A DNA stretch of 12,127 nucleotides from an uncultured Collinsella sp. (GCA_900552395.1 URZJ01000036.1:1-12127); one strand, 5' to 3'; shown: positions 1 through 5,981, counted from the stretch's first letter. The notes: generated by a model from the letters alone, not told the origin. Program-made: numbers and translations.

Positions 1-18
1 AAAATGGACCCGCCCCAT

Positions 19-300
19 GATTCGGGCAGCCCGTTTTGTCCTGGACCAAGGGGCAGTGGTCAAAAAGGGCCAAATATGAGTACTGTCACCAAATTAGTAG
101 CATCGATTTTCCGGTCCAGAGCAGCAAAATCGCCTTGTTTGGAGCCCGATCGCGACTCTGAAGAACGAAAATCGATGCACTTTTGGCCTCTGGCACCGAT
201 TTTTGAGGCCATTTGGCTGCCACCAAACTGGTAACAGTACTCATATTTGGCCCTTTTTGACCACCGGGTTTCCGGCAGGCCCCAAAAGCGGGCCCGAATC
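19..300. repeat. Nested palindromic element, MITE-like or large hairpin
   Basis: This fills most of the gene-free stretch 1-409. Positions 56-86 and 234-264 are perfect 31-bp inverted repeats (inner ends ACTGT / ACAGT). The match continues imperfectly inward to about 102/218. It also continues outward: GATTCGGGC at 19-27 faces GCCCGAATC at 292-300. Further perfect arms nest inside: GCATCGATTTT (100-110) with AAAATCGATGC (168-178), and GGCCTC (185-190) with GAGGCC (205-210). Short ORFs on both strands are translations of the repeat with no recognisable protein, so I do not call genes. The structure fits a non-autonomous palindromic mobile element or a very long RNA hairpin. I see no target duplication. 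From 301 to 409 I see nothing I can name. Confidence 0.7.
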
Positions 301-409
301 GCTCGATCCGGGCCCGCTGGGGGTAGCGAGCACAATCGAGGTGTAAGAAGCAAGAGAGGGCCATCGCCTAGAATCGTCAGCGCCTAGATATTCAACGAGA
401 GGAAAGACA

Positions 410-804
410 ATGGTCCGCAGCGACATGCTACCCCAGCCGGACCGGGGGCTCGGCCTCGACCGGCCCCAGACCGAGGCATTTCACCGACGAGTTCAAGAGG
501 AAGATAGTCGATCTCCACAACGCCGGAAAGCCCAGGCGCGAGGCCATGGACGAGTGCGACCTCGACAAGAGCACCGTGGAGAGGCGGGTCAAGTCGATAA
601 ACGAGACCGGCTCGCCGCGCGCCGCCGACAACCGCACGCCCGAGTAGAACCGGATCCTGGAGCCCGAGCGCGAGAACCGCAGGCTCCGGATGGAGGTCAA
701 CGTCTTAAGACGAGCGGCGCCAGCATACGCTCGGAAGTCAGGGCCATGGCGGCCAACGGGGGGCCGCTGCCCCATATCGGCGCAGCGCTGGCATCGAGGC
801 CTTC
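410..804 (+). pseudogene. Decayed IS3-type OrfA remnant (transposase N-terminal part)
   Basis: Read from 477 in that frame, the sequence encodes a recognisable IS3/IS150-type OrfA. It starts HFTDEFKRKIVDLHNAGKPR, continues through a helix-turn-helix (EAMDECDLDKSTVERRVKSI) and ends in a leucine-zipper stretch (NRILEPERENRRLRMEV). A TAG at 645-647 interrupts it, where related proteins usually read PEQNR. After the zipper the frame continues into residues resembling the start of OrfB (CPISAQR), then stops at the boundary of the next IS at about 804. The ATG at 410, which has GAGAGGAAAG upstream, is in a different frame from the conserved part, so a frameshift near 470 is likely if that start is genuine. 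The rest of this element's transposase is not on the far side of the second IS. It is non-functional. The family call rests on motif pattern only. Confidence 0.72.
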
Positions 805-836
805 TGACCTGTGTCAAGATTTCGGACACGCATGCT
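803..836 (+). repeat. Terminal inverted repeat of the IS, OrfB side
   Basis: TGACCTGTGTC (805-815) followed by TTTCGGACACGCATGCT (820-836). It matches the reverse complement of 1994-2027 except for about five positions in the middle (811-819). The best-conserved inner block, CGGACACGCATGCT, is probably where transposase binds. Confidence 0.85.
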
Positions 837-843
837 CGAGAAA

Positions 844-1689
844 TCAAGCGGCCATAGGCATGGCCTCGAGCTTGGGCTCGGTTCTCTCGAAGAAGGCCGC
901 CATGGCCTCGGCCGGCACCTTGTAGCCGATCGTCGAGCGGGGCCTTCGGCGGTTGTAGTACGCCTCGATGAACTCGGCCACCGCGTTGTCGTGGCAGTTG
1001 CCGGCGCGGCTGCAGGACAGCCGCACGTCGTTGTCGCGCGCCCATTCGGCCAGAAGCCTGCTGGTGTACTGGGCGCCGCGGTCGGCGTGGAATATCGCGT
1101 TGCCGGCCACGTAGCCGCGCGATTTGGCCGGCGGAGCTGCCGAAACCACGATGTCGGCGGTCATGCGCTCGGAGAGCGACCAGCCCACCACCATGCGGGT
1201 GTTGAGGTCGATGACCGTCGACAGGTACAGCCATCCCTCGCCGGTGCGCAGGTAGGTGATGTCGCCCACGAGCTTGCAGGTTGGAACGGGACTGGTGAAG
1301 TCGCGGCGCACCAGGTCGGGCCGGGGCCTGGCCTTCGGGTCGGGGATGGTGGTGCGCTTCCTGGCGTTGGGCGTGCAGCCGCGTATTCCCAGCTCGCGCA
1401 TCAGCTTGCGCACCCTGTACAGGGTCAATCCGGAGAACTCGCCGGGCAGGAAGCATTTCACGAACCGGAAGCCGAACCTGCGGTCCGACTCCAGCCACAC
1501 GCGCCGGACCGCCTCGCGCTCGGCCGACCAGTCTTCTCGCGGGCAGCCGTTGGAGAGCCACGAGTAGAAGCCCGATCGGCTCACGCCGAGCACGCGGGCC
1601 ATCATTTTCACCGGGAATTCGGCCTTCTCCGCCAACATCATCCGGTAGCATGCGGCTACGCCTGGCTTTTGGCGAAGAAGGCCGCGGCT
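844..1689 (-). CDS. IS3-family transposase OrfB, with probable internal deletion
   Basis: Catalytic half of the transposase, joined to OrfA by -1 frameshifting. Numbering from the frameshift point gives 281 residues. The integrase (DDE) core is clear: D143 in VGDITYLRTGEGWLYL, D203 in FHADRGAQYTS, and E239 in CHDNAVAE. The 36-residue D-to-E spacing is canonical. The N-terminal part contains a helix-turn-helix-like ARVLGVSRSGFYSW. Immediately after E239 the sequence jumps to FIEAYYNRRRPRSTIGY. In IS3-type OrfB proteins that I recall, about 28 residues (beginning SFF..LK.E) separate these two motifs. An in-frame deletion of about 84 bp near position 972 is therefore likely and would remove the helix following the active site. 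If OrfB were translated alone, the first ATG is at 1641 with no evident ribosome-binding site. Confidence 0.85.
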   Translation of the reverse strand, partial: SRGLLRQKPGVAACYRMMLAEKAEFPVKMMARVLGVSRSGFYSWLSNGCPREDWSAEREAVRRVWLESDRRFGFRFVKCFLPGEFSGLTLYRVRKLMRELGIRGCTPNARKRTTIPDPKARPRPDLVRRDFTSPVPTCKLVGDITYLRTGEGWLYLSTVIDLNTRMVVGWSLSERMTADIVVSAAPPAKSRGYVAGNAIFHADRGAQYTSRLLAEWARDNDVRLSCSRAGNCHDNAVAEFIEAYYNRRRPRSTIGYKVPAEAMAAFFERTEPKLEAMPMAA

Positions 1690-1940
1690 TTTTTCAAGAA
1701 GGCGTTCTCCATCTCGAGCTCGCGTATGCGCCTTTTCGCCTCGCGAAGCTCGCGGTCCTCGGCCTTGGGGTCGGGCCCGCCGGCAAGCTCGCGCCGGCGG
1801 CTCTGCACCCACTTGTTCACGGTCTTGGAATTCAGGCCCAGTTCTGCGCAGCATTCCGTTATCGGCCTGCCCGTCGAGATGATGTAGTCGGCGGTCTCGC
1901 GCCTGAACTCGTCGGTGTACTTGGCGGCTGGGTTGGACAT
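1656..1940 (-). CDS. IS3-family transposase OrfA
   Basis: 94 residues. It binds the IS ends and is the N-terminal part of the fused OrfAB transposase. Residues ~8-50 form the helix-turn-helix domain (KYTDEFRRETADYIISTGRP ... GLNSKTVNKWVQSRRREL). Residues ~60-85 form a leucine-zipper coiled coil (LREAKRRIRELEMENAFLKK). The tail AAAFFAKSQA is typical of IS3-group OrfA. The ATG at 1940 is supported by GAGAGG (complement of 1951-1956), 10 bases upstream. It overlaps the OrfB frame in the -1 register. Length and motifs look intact. Confidence 0.9.
   Translation of the reverse strand: MSNPAAKYTDEFRRETADYIISTGRPITECCAELGLNSKTVNKWVQSRRRELAGGPDPKAEDRELREAKRRIRELEMENAFLKKAAAFFAKSQA
1689..1695 (-). promoter_or_regulatory. 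Probable -1 ribosomal frameshift site of orfA/orfB
   Basis: On the minus strand the coding sequence reads TTG AAA AAA GCC in the orfA frame, giving a run of six A (1694-1689) before G. A one-base slip back on the second AAA continues as AGC CGC GGC in the orfB frame, converting ENAFLKKAAAFF into ENAFLKKSRGLLRQ. The phase (G AAA AAA G) is not the ideal A_AAA_AAG heptamer, so slippage may be weak. IS3 elements are known to make OrfAB this way. Confidence 0.6.
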
Positions 1941-1993
1941 AGCATACCGTCCTCTCGGTCGTCGATGAATGCATTCTAAAGGATTGGGCCTCT

Positions 1994-2027
1994 AGCATGC
2001 GTGTCCGAAAAGACGATACAGGTCAGA
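1994..2027 (-). repeat. Terminal inverted repeat of the IS, OrfA side
   Basis: AGCATGCGTGTCCGAAA (1994-2010) followed by the tip GATACAGGTCA ending at 2025. It pairs with 803-836. On the minus strand the tip reads TGACCTGTATC, and its TGA serves as the stop codon of the adjacent membrane-protein gene. Confidence 0.85.
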
Positions 2028-3141
2028 CAACCCAATCAGACGTCGTCTCGAGCACGTCCTCTGCACGGTCGAGCGTGCTTCTGGCCTTGGCACCCTGTTT
2101 GAACCACGAGCGCAGGTCCTCGAGCGTGCTGCCCGCTGCGTACACCTTGATTTTGCGACCGCCTTTCGTGGTCACCGTGCAACGGTCGCCGCTCTCGCTA
2201 TCCTCGTGCGCCGTGACCTTCTTGAGATAATCGCGGCGGAACGCCACGACGCGGGCGTTGCTGATCTCGATGAACCAATCGTCGTCGACAAGCGAGGTGC
2301 CCGTGGCACCTCGGCTCGCCATCTCCTCGGCGAAGGAGAAACCGAGTTCGCGCTCCTGTCTGCCGATCTCGTAGATACCACGGGCGGGCATGCTGAGCAT
2401 GAGCAGAGGCAGGAGTCCCCCTATGAACAGGAAGAGGCATGGGACGAGCAGGAGCAGACGAGCACCGGCGTCGGTGAAAACAGCCATGAAGGCGATCACG
2501 AGCGAGAAGACGAGCGCCATACCGTTGAAAACAATCGTCAACGGCTTGATGGCAGACCAACACAGACCCGCCTTGGTCATCGGGCCGTCAACAGCGTCCG
2601 AGACCTCGATGCCCTCTTCCTCCAGACGGGCGAGGAGGTTGAGCGAGCACACCCCCTCGAGGCTTATCGAGCAGAACTTCCGGTCGCCCTCGAACAGGTC
2701 GATCCTCATCATCTGCGTGTGAAGCGTTGCACGGGTGATGTTGCCAAACGTCGTCTCCTTGCGGATGCCGAAGGCGTTACGCGAGAGAATTCGCTCACCG
2801 TCCACGTCGATGCGCGGGATGCTCAGCAGGGCCCAGATGGCCATGCCCGCGAGCGCCATGGCGTGACCGAACCACACAAGTTCGTGGTCCCACTCGCCCA
2901 ACGAGACGCCCTGCCAGACGTAGACACCCAGCATGAGCAGTTCGAACGCGACGGCGCAGCAGGCGATGATCGTGCGAATGGCAGCGGGCATGCGCACCGT
3001 GAAGCGATCGAGGCTGTCCGTCGCCTCACTGCGCTCGCGCGCGCCGCGACGGGCGACCCATGCAGTGAGCGGACCGACGATGAACACCACCATCGCCACG
3101 CGCAGGAACGATTCGAGTATGTCGCCCATATTAACCACCAT
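2023..3141 (-). CDS. Five-helix membrane protein with PH-like domains, function unknown
   Basis: 372 residues with no recognised function. Hydrophobic segments lie at about 9-29, 55-76, 88-108, 198-222 and 227-250. Between helices 3 and 4 is a soluble beta-rich stretch, ~109-185, with a run (DVDGERILSRNAFGIRKETT) of the type seen in bacterial PH-like membrane domains. A second such stretch (DDDWFIEISNARVVAFRRDY) occupies ~286-350 in the C-terminal region. The layout suggests a membrane-anchored protein with two PH-like modules; this is inference. Met5 (3129) is an alternative start with GGATGGTGG just upstream; the first ATG has no clear Shine-Dalgarno. The stop codon is the TGA at the tip of the adjacent IS, so the original C-terminus may have been a little different. 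The second PH-like unit ends before the junction, so little is probably lost. Confidence 0.75.
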   Translation of the reverse strand: MVVNMGDILESFLRVAMVVFIVGPLTAWVARRGARERSEATDSLDRFTVRMPAAIRTIIACCAVAFELLMLGVYVWQGVSLGEWDHELVWFGHAMALAGMAIWALLSIPRIDVDGERILSRNAFGIRKETTFGNITRATLHTQMMRIDLFEGDRKFCSISLEGVCSLNLLARLEEEGIEVSDAVDGPMTKAGLCWSAIKPLTIVFNGMALVFSLVIAFMAVFTDAGARLLLLVPCLFLFIGGLLPLLMLSMPARGIYEIGRQERELGFSFAEEMASRGATGTSLVDDDWFIEISNARVVAFRRDYLKKVTAHEDSESGDRCTVTTKGGRKIKVYAAGSTLEDLRSWFKQGAKARSTLDRAEDVLETTSDWVV

Positions 3142-3310
3142 CCCAATAGAAAACGTGAATTTGGGAGACTATAGCAGAGCGAAGCGATCTGCACGGCATC
3201 GTCCGGGTGTTTTCGGCATACGGTGGAAACCAGCGGCAGCGGACGTTGAGAACTCACCCAAAAGACGCGATTCGACCGAAGCGATTCTTCTTGACTTGGT
3301 CTCAATGTGA

Positions 3311-3844
3311 TACGACATACGCCACTACCTGCGCGGTCTTGCGGCCCTGATCGAAGAGGGTCACACCGATGAGGCGCTCGAGCGTATCGACGCGCTTTGC
3401 GAGACCAACGACCGCACCGCTGTGCGCCGCTACTGCGCCAACGAAACGGTCAACATTGCGCTCTCGTCGCTTTCCGCGGACATCAACGCGCGCGGCATCA
3501 CCGCCGACCTGCGAGCCGCCGTGCCCGAAACCGTCCACGTGGGCGATGCCGATCTGTTCAGTGTGGTATCGAACGCCCTGGACAATGCCATCGCCGCGGC
3601 GAGCACCGCCCCCGAAGGCAAGCGGTTTGTCGACCTGGACCTTCGCTACGAAGACGGTCAGCTTCTATTGCTGGTTTCCAACACATTTGGACGGGCGCCG
3701 CACATGGTCGACGGCACGCCCGTGGCTCAGCACACTGGGCACGGCTTTGGCACCAAGAGCATTATGCTTGCCGTCGAGCGCATGAACGGCAACTGCCAGT
3801 TCCGCATTAACGGCGACCGGTTTGAGCTGCGCGCCGTGATGTAG
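3311..3844 (+). pseudogene. 5'-truncated GHKL (AgrC-type) sensor histidine kinase
   Basis: The C-terminal half of a GHKL-family kinase is readable. It has a dimerisation helix (YLRGLAALIEEGHTDEALER), an N-box (SNALDNAIAAA, from about 3569) and a G-box (TGHGFGTKSI, from about 3734), then the closing strands of the ATPase fold. The sensor membrane domain is missing. The frame is closed by TGA at 3308-3310, followed by TAC GAC ATA CGC CAC TAC, where the family has an H-box such as RHDxRHHL. Three C-to-T changes would restore RHDIRHHL, so this looks like decay of a real H-box. A GTG at 3422 could start a 140-residue ATPase fragment, but it would lack the phosphoryl-accepting histidine. It is convergent with the next gene, 18 bases away. 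Between 3142 and 3310 I see no gene. Confidence 0.75.
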
Positions 3845-3862
3845 GGGCTGCCGCCAACCTCG

Positions 3863-4438
3863 CTACAGCGGTGCAGCCGCCGGGGTCAGCTGCTTAATGT
3901 AGGCCCACATGCGCTGCTTGGCGGCCTTGTCGGTGAGCGCCGCCTCAAAACCGTCGAGCGCCAGCACGCGGCGCCCCTGCACATGGGCGACCAGGCCGGG
4001 CTTGAGCATGGCGGTGTCAAAGTCATCAATTGCCACAAGCATATCGGCATAAGTCTCGCGCATGACATCGGCCGCACTGTTGTCCAGCAGCAGCACCGCC
4101 TCGGGGTCTAAGGTCTCCAGCGCCTCGCGGAACAGATCGCACGTCAGGGCCTCGCCCGCCGCGACCGCTCCGTCGCCCGCGCCGGCGACGCTTGCCAGCA
4201 CGCAAAAATCCTCGGGGGCATATCCGATGGCGCCGAGCGCCTTGCGCAACGCGGCGCCATCCGCGCCGGCAGCCAGCTCGCCGCCCGAGCACTCGGCTTC
4301 ATCCAAATCGCCTTTGACCAGCACAATCGGCGAGCACGCGTTGCCCGCGATACGCACACCGCGACCTGCAAGCGACGCGAGCTCCTGCTCGGTCGCCTGA
4401 GCGATGGCTTCTTTTTTCTGGCTTTGTGACGTGGGCAT
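3863..4438 (-). CDS. Conserved-looking protein of unknown function; possible distant uracil-DNA-glycosylase-fold relative
   Basis: 191 residues from the chosen start, soluble and acidic, with no signal peptide or membrane segment. I chose Met at 4438 because GGAG lies 8 bases upstream (complement of about 4447-4450). The ORF's first ATG (4468) has no ribosome site and overlaps a TATAAT-like -10. The order of elements is loosely that of family 4/5 uracil-DNA glycosylases. SPIVLVKGDLDEAE stands where a VGEAPG motif would be, then ADGAALRKALGAIGYAPEDF, then a hydrophobic strand followed by a helix (LDPEAVLLLDNSAADVMRET). The glycosylase catalytic motifs and iron-sulfur cysteines are not present, so any such relationship would be structural only. 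The C-terminus ends AAKQRMWAYIKQLTPAAAPL. Function is not assigned. Confidence 0.7.
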   Translation of the reverse strand: MPTSQSQKKEAIAQATEQELASLAGRGVRIAGNACSPIVLVKGDLDEAECSGGELAAGADGAALRKALGAIGYAPEDFCVLASVAGAGDGAVAAGEALTCDLFREALETLDPEAVLLLDNSAADVMRETYADMLVAIDDFDTAMLKPGLVAHVQGRRVLALDGFEAALTDKAAKQRMWAYIKQLTPAAAPL

Positions 4439-4466
4439 GCGCTCTCCAATCGTTTGCGTGCCCACC

Positions 4467-4472
4467 ATTATA
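4467..4472 (-). promoter_or_regulatory. Candidate -10 box (TATAAT) for the 3863-4438 gene
   Basis: On the minus strand 4472-4467 reads exactly TATAAT. Transcription would start near 4460, leaving about a 20-base leader that contains GGAG before the ATG at 4438. No good -35 hexamer is seen 16-18 bases upstream, so the call is tentative. It is in the divergent gap shared with the thioredoxin gene. Confidence 0.35.
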
Positions 4473-4574
4473 TAAAAGAGCCGCCCGCGAGTGGTTGCTT
4501 TGCGGGCCGCTGGGTATAAGCACGGTCGTACTGAGTTTTACGCGGCCGAGCCGCGTCGTATTATGGAGGTCACC

Positions 4575-4895
4575 ATGGCTGACATTAAGCAGATTACCCC
4601 CGAGAACTTCGGCGCTGTCGTCAACGATAGCCTGCCCGTACTGGTTGATTTTTGGGCCCCGTGGTGCGGCCCCTGCCGATCGCTCTCGCCCGTCGTGGAC
4701 GAGGTAGCCGACGAGCTGGCCGGCAAGCTTGCCGTTGCCAAGTGCAACGTCGATGACAATCAGGACCTGGCCATGAAGTTTGGCGTCATGAGCATCCCCA
4801 CGCTGATTGTCTTTAAGAACGGTGAGGAGGTCGACCGCTCGGTCGGCGCGCTGCCCAAGGCAAGGCTGCAGGCATTGCTGGAGAAGCACCTGTAA
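4575..4895 (+). CDS. trxA: Thioredoxin
   Basis: 106-residue cytoplasmic thiol-disulfide reductant, reduced by thioredoxin reductase. It has the canonical fold and active site: FWAPWCGPC with redox cysteines Cys31 and Cys34, the buried Asp25, and cis-Pro75 in the MSIPTL loop. Length is normal for a stand-alone thioredoxin. The start is fixed by GGAGGT at 4565-4570, 4 bases before the ATG. The frame is open 28 codons further up to 4491, but that extension is low-quality sequence and would place the Shine-Dalgarno inside the gene. It is divergent from the unknown gene on its left and ends 121 bases before an intrinsic terminator. An extra Cys at 57 is present outside the active site. Confidence 0.96.
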   Translation: MADIKQITPENFGAVVNDSLPVLVDFWAPWCGPCRSLSPVVDEVADELAGKLAVAKCNVDDNQDLAMKFGVMSIPTLIVFKNGEEVDRSVGALPKARLQALLEKHL

Positions 4896-5016
4896 TACGC
4901 TGGTTACATTTTGGCGTCCTGCCGCCGTCCATGAGCGCTTTTGCACCGCTCGCCGGACTTCTGGATGCACCGCGTGCGACCACGGATAGTATGGTAAATA
5001 CAAACAGCCCCCAGTG

Positions 5017-5054
5017 AACGGGTGCGGGTCACACAGACTCGCACCCGTTTTCTT
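5017..5054 (+). terminator. Rho-independent terminator after thioredoxin
   Basis: AACGGGTGCGGGTC (5017-5030) pairs with GACTCGCACCCGTT (5036-5049) with one G-T position and a five-base ACACA loop, followed by TTTTCTT. It closes the thioredoxin transcript and insulates the nickel/hyp genes downstream. Confidence 0.88.
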
Positions 5055-5126
5055 ATGCGGTAGCGCCCCGCGCGGGCGTAGTAGAATCTGAGCCACTGGA
5101 TTGCCCCGAGCATAAGGAGATTTCCC

Positions 5127-5375
5127 ATGCATGACGTCGGAATGAACATGAGCCAGCTTGCCATGAGCGTCAAGCAGGTCGACGACACCATCGAGCTCGC
5201 CCACGAGTGGAGCCATCAGCTGCTGCATGCGACCGAGAATTTTGACATGGAGCGCATTGGCGCCAAGCTCGAAGCTGCCATGGCGGCGCTCCACGAGGCG
5301 CATGACGCGCTCGAGGGCTACGAGGAAGCCATCGAGGCCGACCACAACTCCGTCGGCTCCGTAAAGCTGGTGTAG
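5127..5375 (+). CDS. Small helical protein of unknown function upstream of nikR
   Basis: 82 residues, predicted largely alpha-helical and acidic, with no membrane segment. AAGGAGA at 5114-5120, 6 bases before the ATG, gives a strong start. The sequence opens MHDVGMNMSQLAMSVKQV, which superficially resembles the MHE..I.QS start of the nickel chaperone HypA, including His2. HypA's zinc-finger CxxC pairs are absent, and the remainder (EAAMAALHEAHDALEGYEEA) is a simple helical hairpin with scattered His and Glu. The stop is 1 base before the GTG of nikR, so the two are surely co-transcribed and probably translationally coupled. That linkage suggests a role in nickel handling or in modulating NikR. 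This is inference from position only; I do not recognise the family. Confidence 0.8.
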   Translation: MHDVGMNMSQLAMSVKQVDDTIELAHEWSHQLLHATENFDMERIGAKLEAAMAALHEAHDALEGYEEAIEADHNSVGSVKLV

Positions 5376-5376
5376 G

Positions 5377-5886
5377 GTGTCCGAACACGAACACGAGCAC
5401 GGCTGCGGGCACGACCACCATAACGGCACGGGCGATGAGACGAGCTGCCGCTGCGGCGGCGGCTCCGAGTTGGTCCGTTTTTCGGTCACCGCGCCCGATG
5501 ACCTACTGCGCCGCTTTGACGAGCAGATCGCGCGCCGTGGCGACGTGGCCAACCGCTCCGAGGCAGTGCGCGATTTGATTCGCGCCTCGATCGCCAAAGA
5601 GCAGATGCGCACGCCCGATGAGCACGTTATCGGGTCGCTCACCATGATCTACGACCATCACACCGGCGATCTGACGCGCCGCCTGGACGAGGTGCAGCAC
5701 GACTACACCGACGAGATCGTATCGACCATGCACGTACATCTTGATCACCACAACTGTCTGGAGATTCTGGCGCTCAAGGGTCGCGGCGAGCGCGTCTACG
5801 AGCTGGCCGACCGTCTGCTGGGCCTGCGCGGCGTTAAGCACGGCGAGCTCACCTGCGCCGCCACCAGGCAAAGTCTGGGGCTATAG
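5377..5886 (+). CDS. nikR: Nickel-responsive transcriptional repressor NikR
   Basis: 169 residues; in the cytoplasm it represses nickel uptake or nickel-enzyme genes when nickel is bound. The ribbon-helix-helix DNA-binding domain is at ~31-75 (VRFSVTAPDDLLRRFDEQ ... NRSEAVRDLIR). The C-terminal ACT-like nickel domain is at ~83-169. Nickel ligands are all present with exact E. coli spacing: His108, His119, His121 and Cys127 (within STMHVHLDHHNC), matching H76/H87/H89/C95. Unusually, about 30 residues precede the DNA-binding strand, and they carry six His and three Cys (HEHEHGCGHDHH, then CRC). Most NikR proteins begin almost directly at the beta strand. The GTG start is 1 base after the upstream stop, with a weak Shine-Dalgarno, implying coupling. 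I found no GTATGA-N16-TCATAC-type operator, so its targets are not evident. Confidence 0.95.
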   Translation: MSEHEHEHGCGHDHHNGTGDETSCRCGGGSELVRFSVTAPDDLLRRFDEQIARRGDVANRSEAVRDLIRASIAKEQMRTPDEHVIGSLTMIYDHHTGDLTRRLDEVQHDYTDEIVSTMHVHLDHHNCLEILALKGRGERVYELADRLLGLRGVKHGELTCAATRQSLGL

Positions 5887-5905
5887 CGGGATTTCCAGCA
5901 GCGCA

Positions 5906-5981
5906 CCTGCCAAAAAGGGACAGGTTTGTTTTGGCAGGTTTAGAAGTTTTACCTACCAAAATAAACCTGTCCCTTTTTGGT
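5906..5981. repeat. Strong nested hairpin between nikR and hypF
   Basis: Positions 5910-5939 and 5951-5980 form a 30-bp stem with one G-U and one mismatch. Its core is an 18-bp perfect arm pair, CCAAAAAGGGACAGGTTT (5910-5927) with its complement (5963-5980). Each arm can also fold on itself: CCTGCCAAAA (5906-5915) with TTTTGGCAGG (5929-5938), and ACCAAAA (5955-5961) with TTTTGGT (5975-5981). The first small hairpin is followed by TTTAGAAGTTTT, so it could act as a weak terminator for nikR. It resembles an intergenic dispersed repeat. It fills most of the 117-base gap and ends 22 bases before hypF. Confidence 0.8.

Larger units (their letters stand above)
805..2025 (-). mobile_element. IS3-family insertion sequence, 1221 bp
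   Basis: The element has two overlapping minus-strand transposase frames (orfA, orfB) bounded by imperfect terminal inverted repeats beginning TGACCTGT and ending ACAGGTCA. The length, the orfA/orfB layout in a -1 register and the DDE domain are those of the IS3 family. The 4 bases outside each end (CTTC at 801-804; GACA at 2026-2029) do not match, so no target duplication is visible. The left flank is an older, truncated IS3 relic and the right flank is the end of a membrane-protein gene. An adjacent deletion or recombination between two copies would explain both the missing duplication and the missing half of the older element. Mobility is doubtful because of an internal deletion in OrfB. 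Confidence 0.88.

Noticed and set aside
428..1651. Long open frame on the minus strand (407 codons) across the IS
   Set aside because: It is the wrong frame of OrfB: the product is Arg/Ala/Gly-rich with no domain, while the neighbouring frame carries the DDE motifs.
811..1887. Plus-strand open frame of 358 codons opposite the transposase
   Set aside because: Antisense shadow of a GC-rich gene, with low-complexity Ala/Arg/Gly composition and no motif.
2206..3174. Plus-strand open frame opposite the membrane-protein gene
   Set aside because: The product is a hydrophilic, charge-scrambled antisense translation; the opposite strand shows clear membrane segments.
4491..4574. N-terminal extension of thioredoxin
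   Set aside because: The Shine-Dalgarno GGAGGT lies inside it, directly before the ATG at 4575, and the extension does not resemble a signal peptide.
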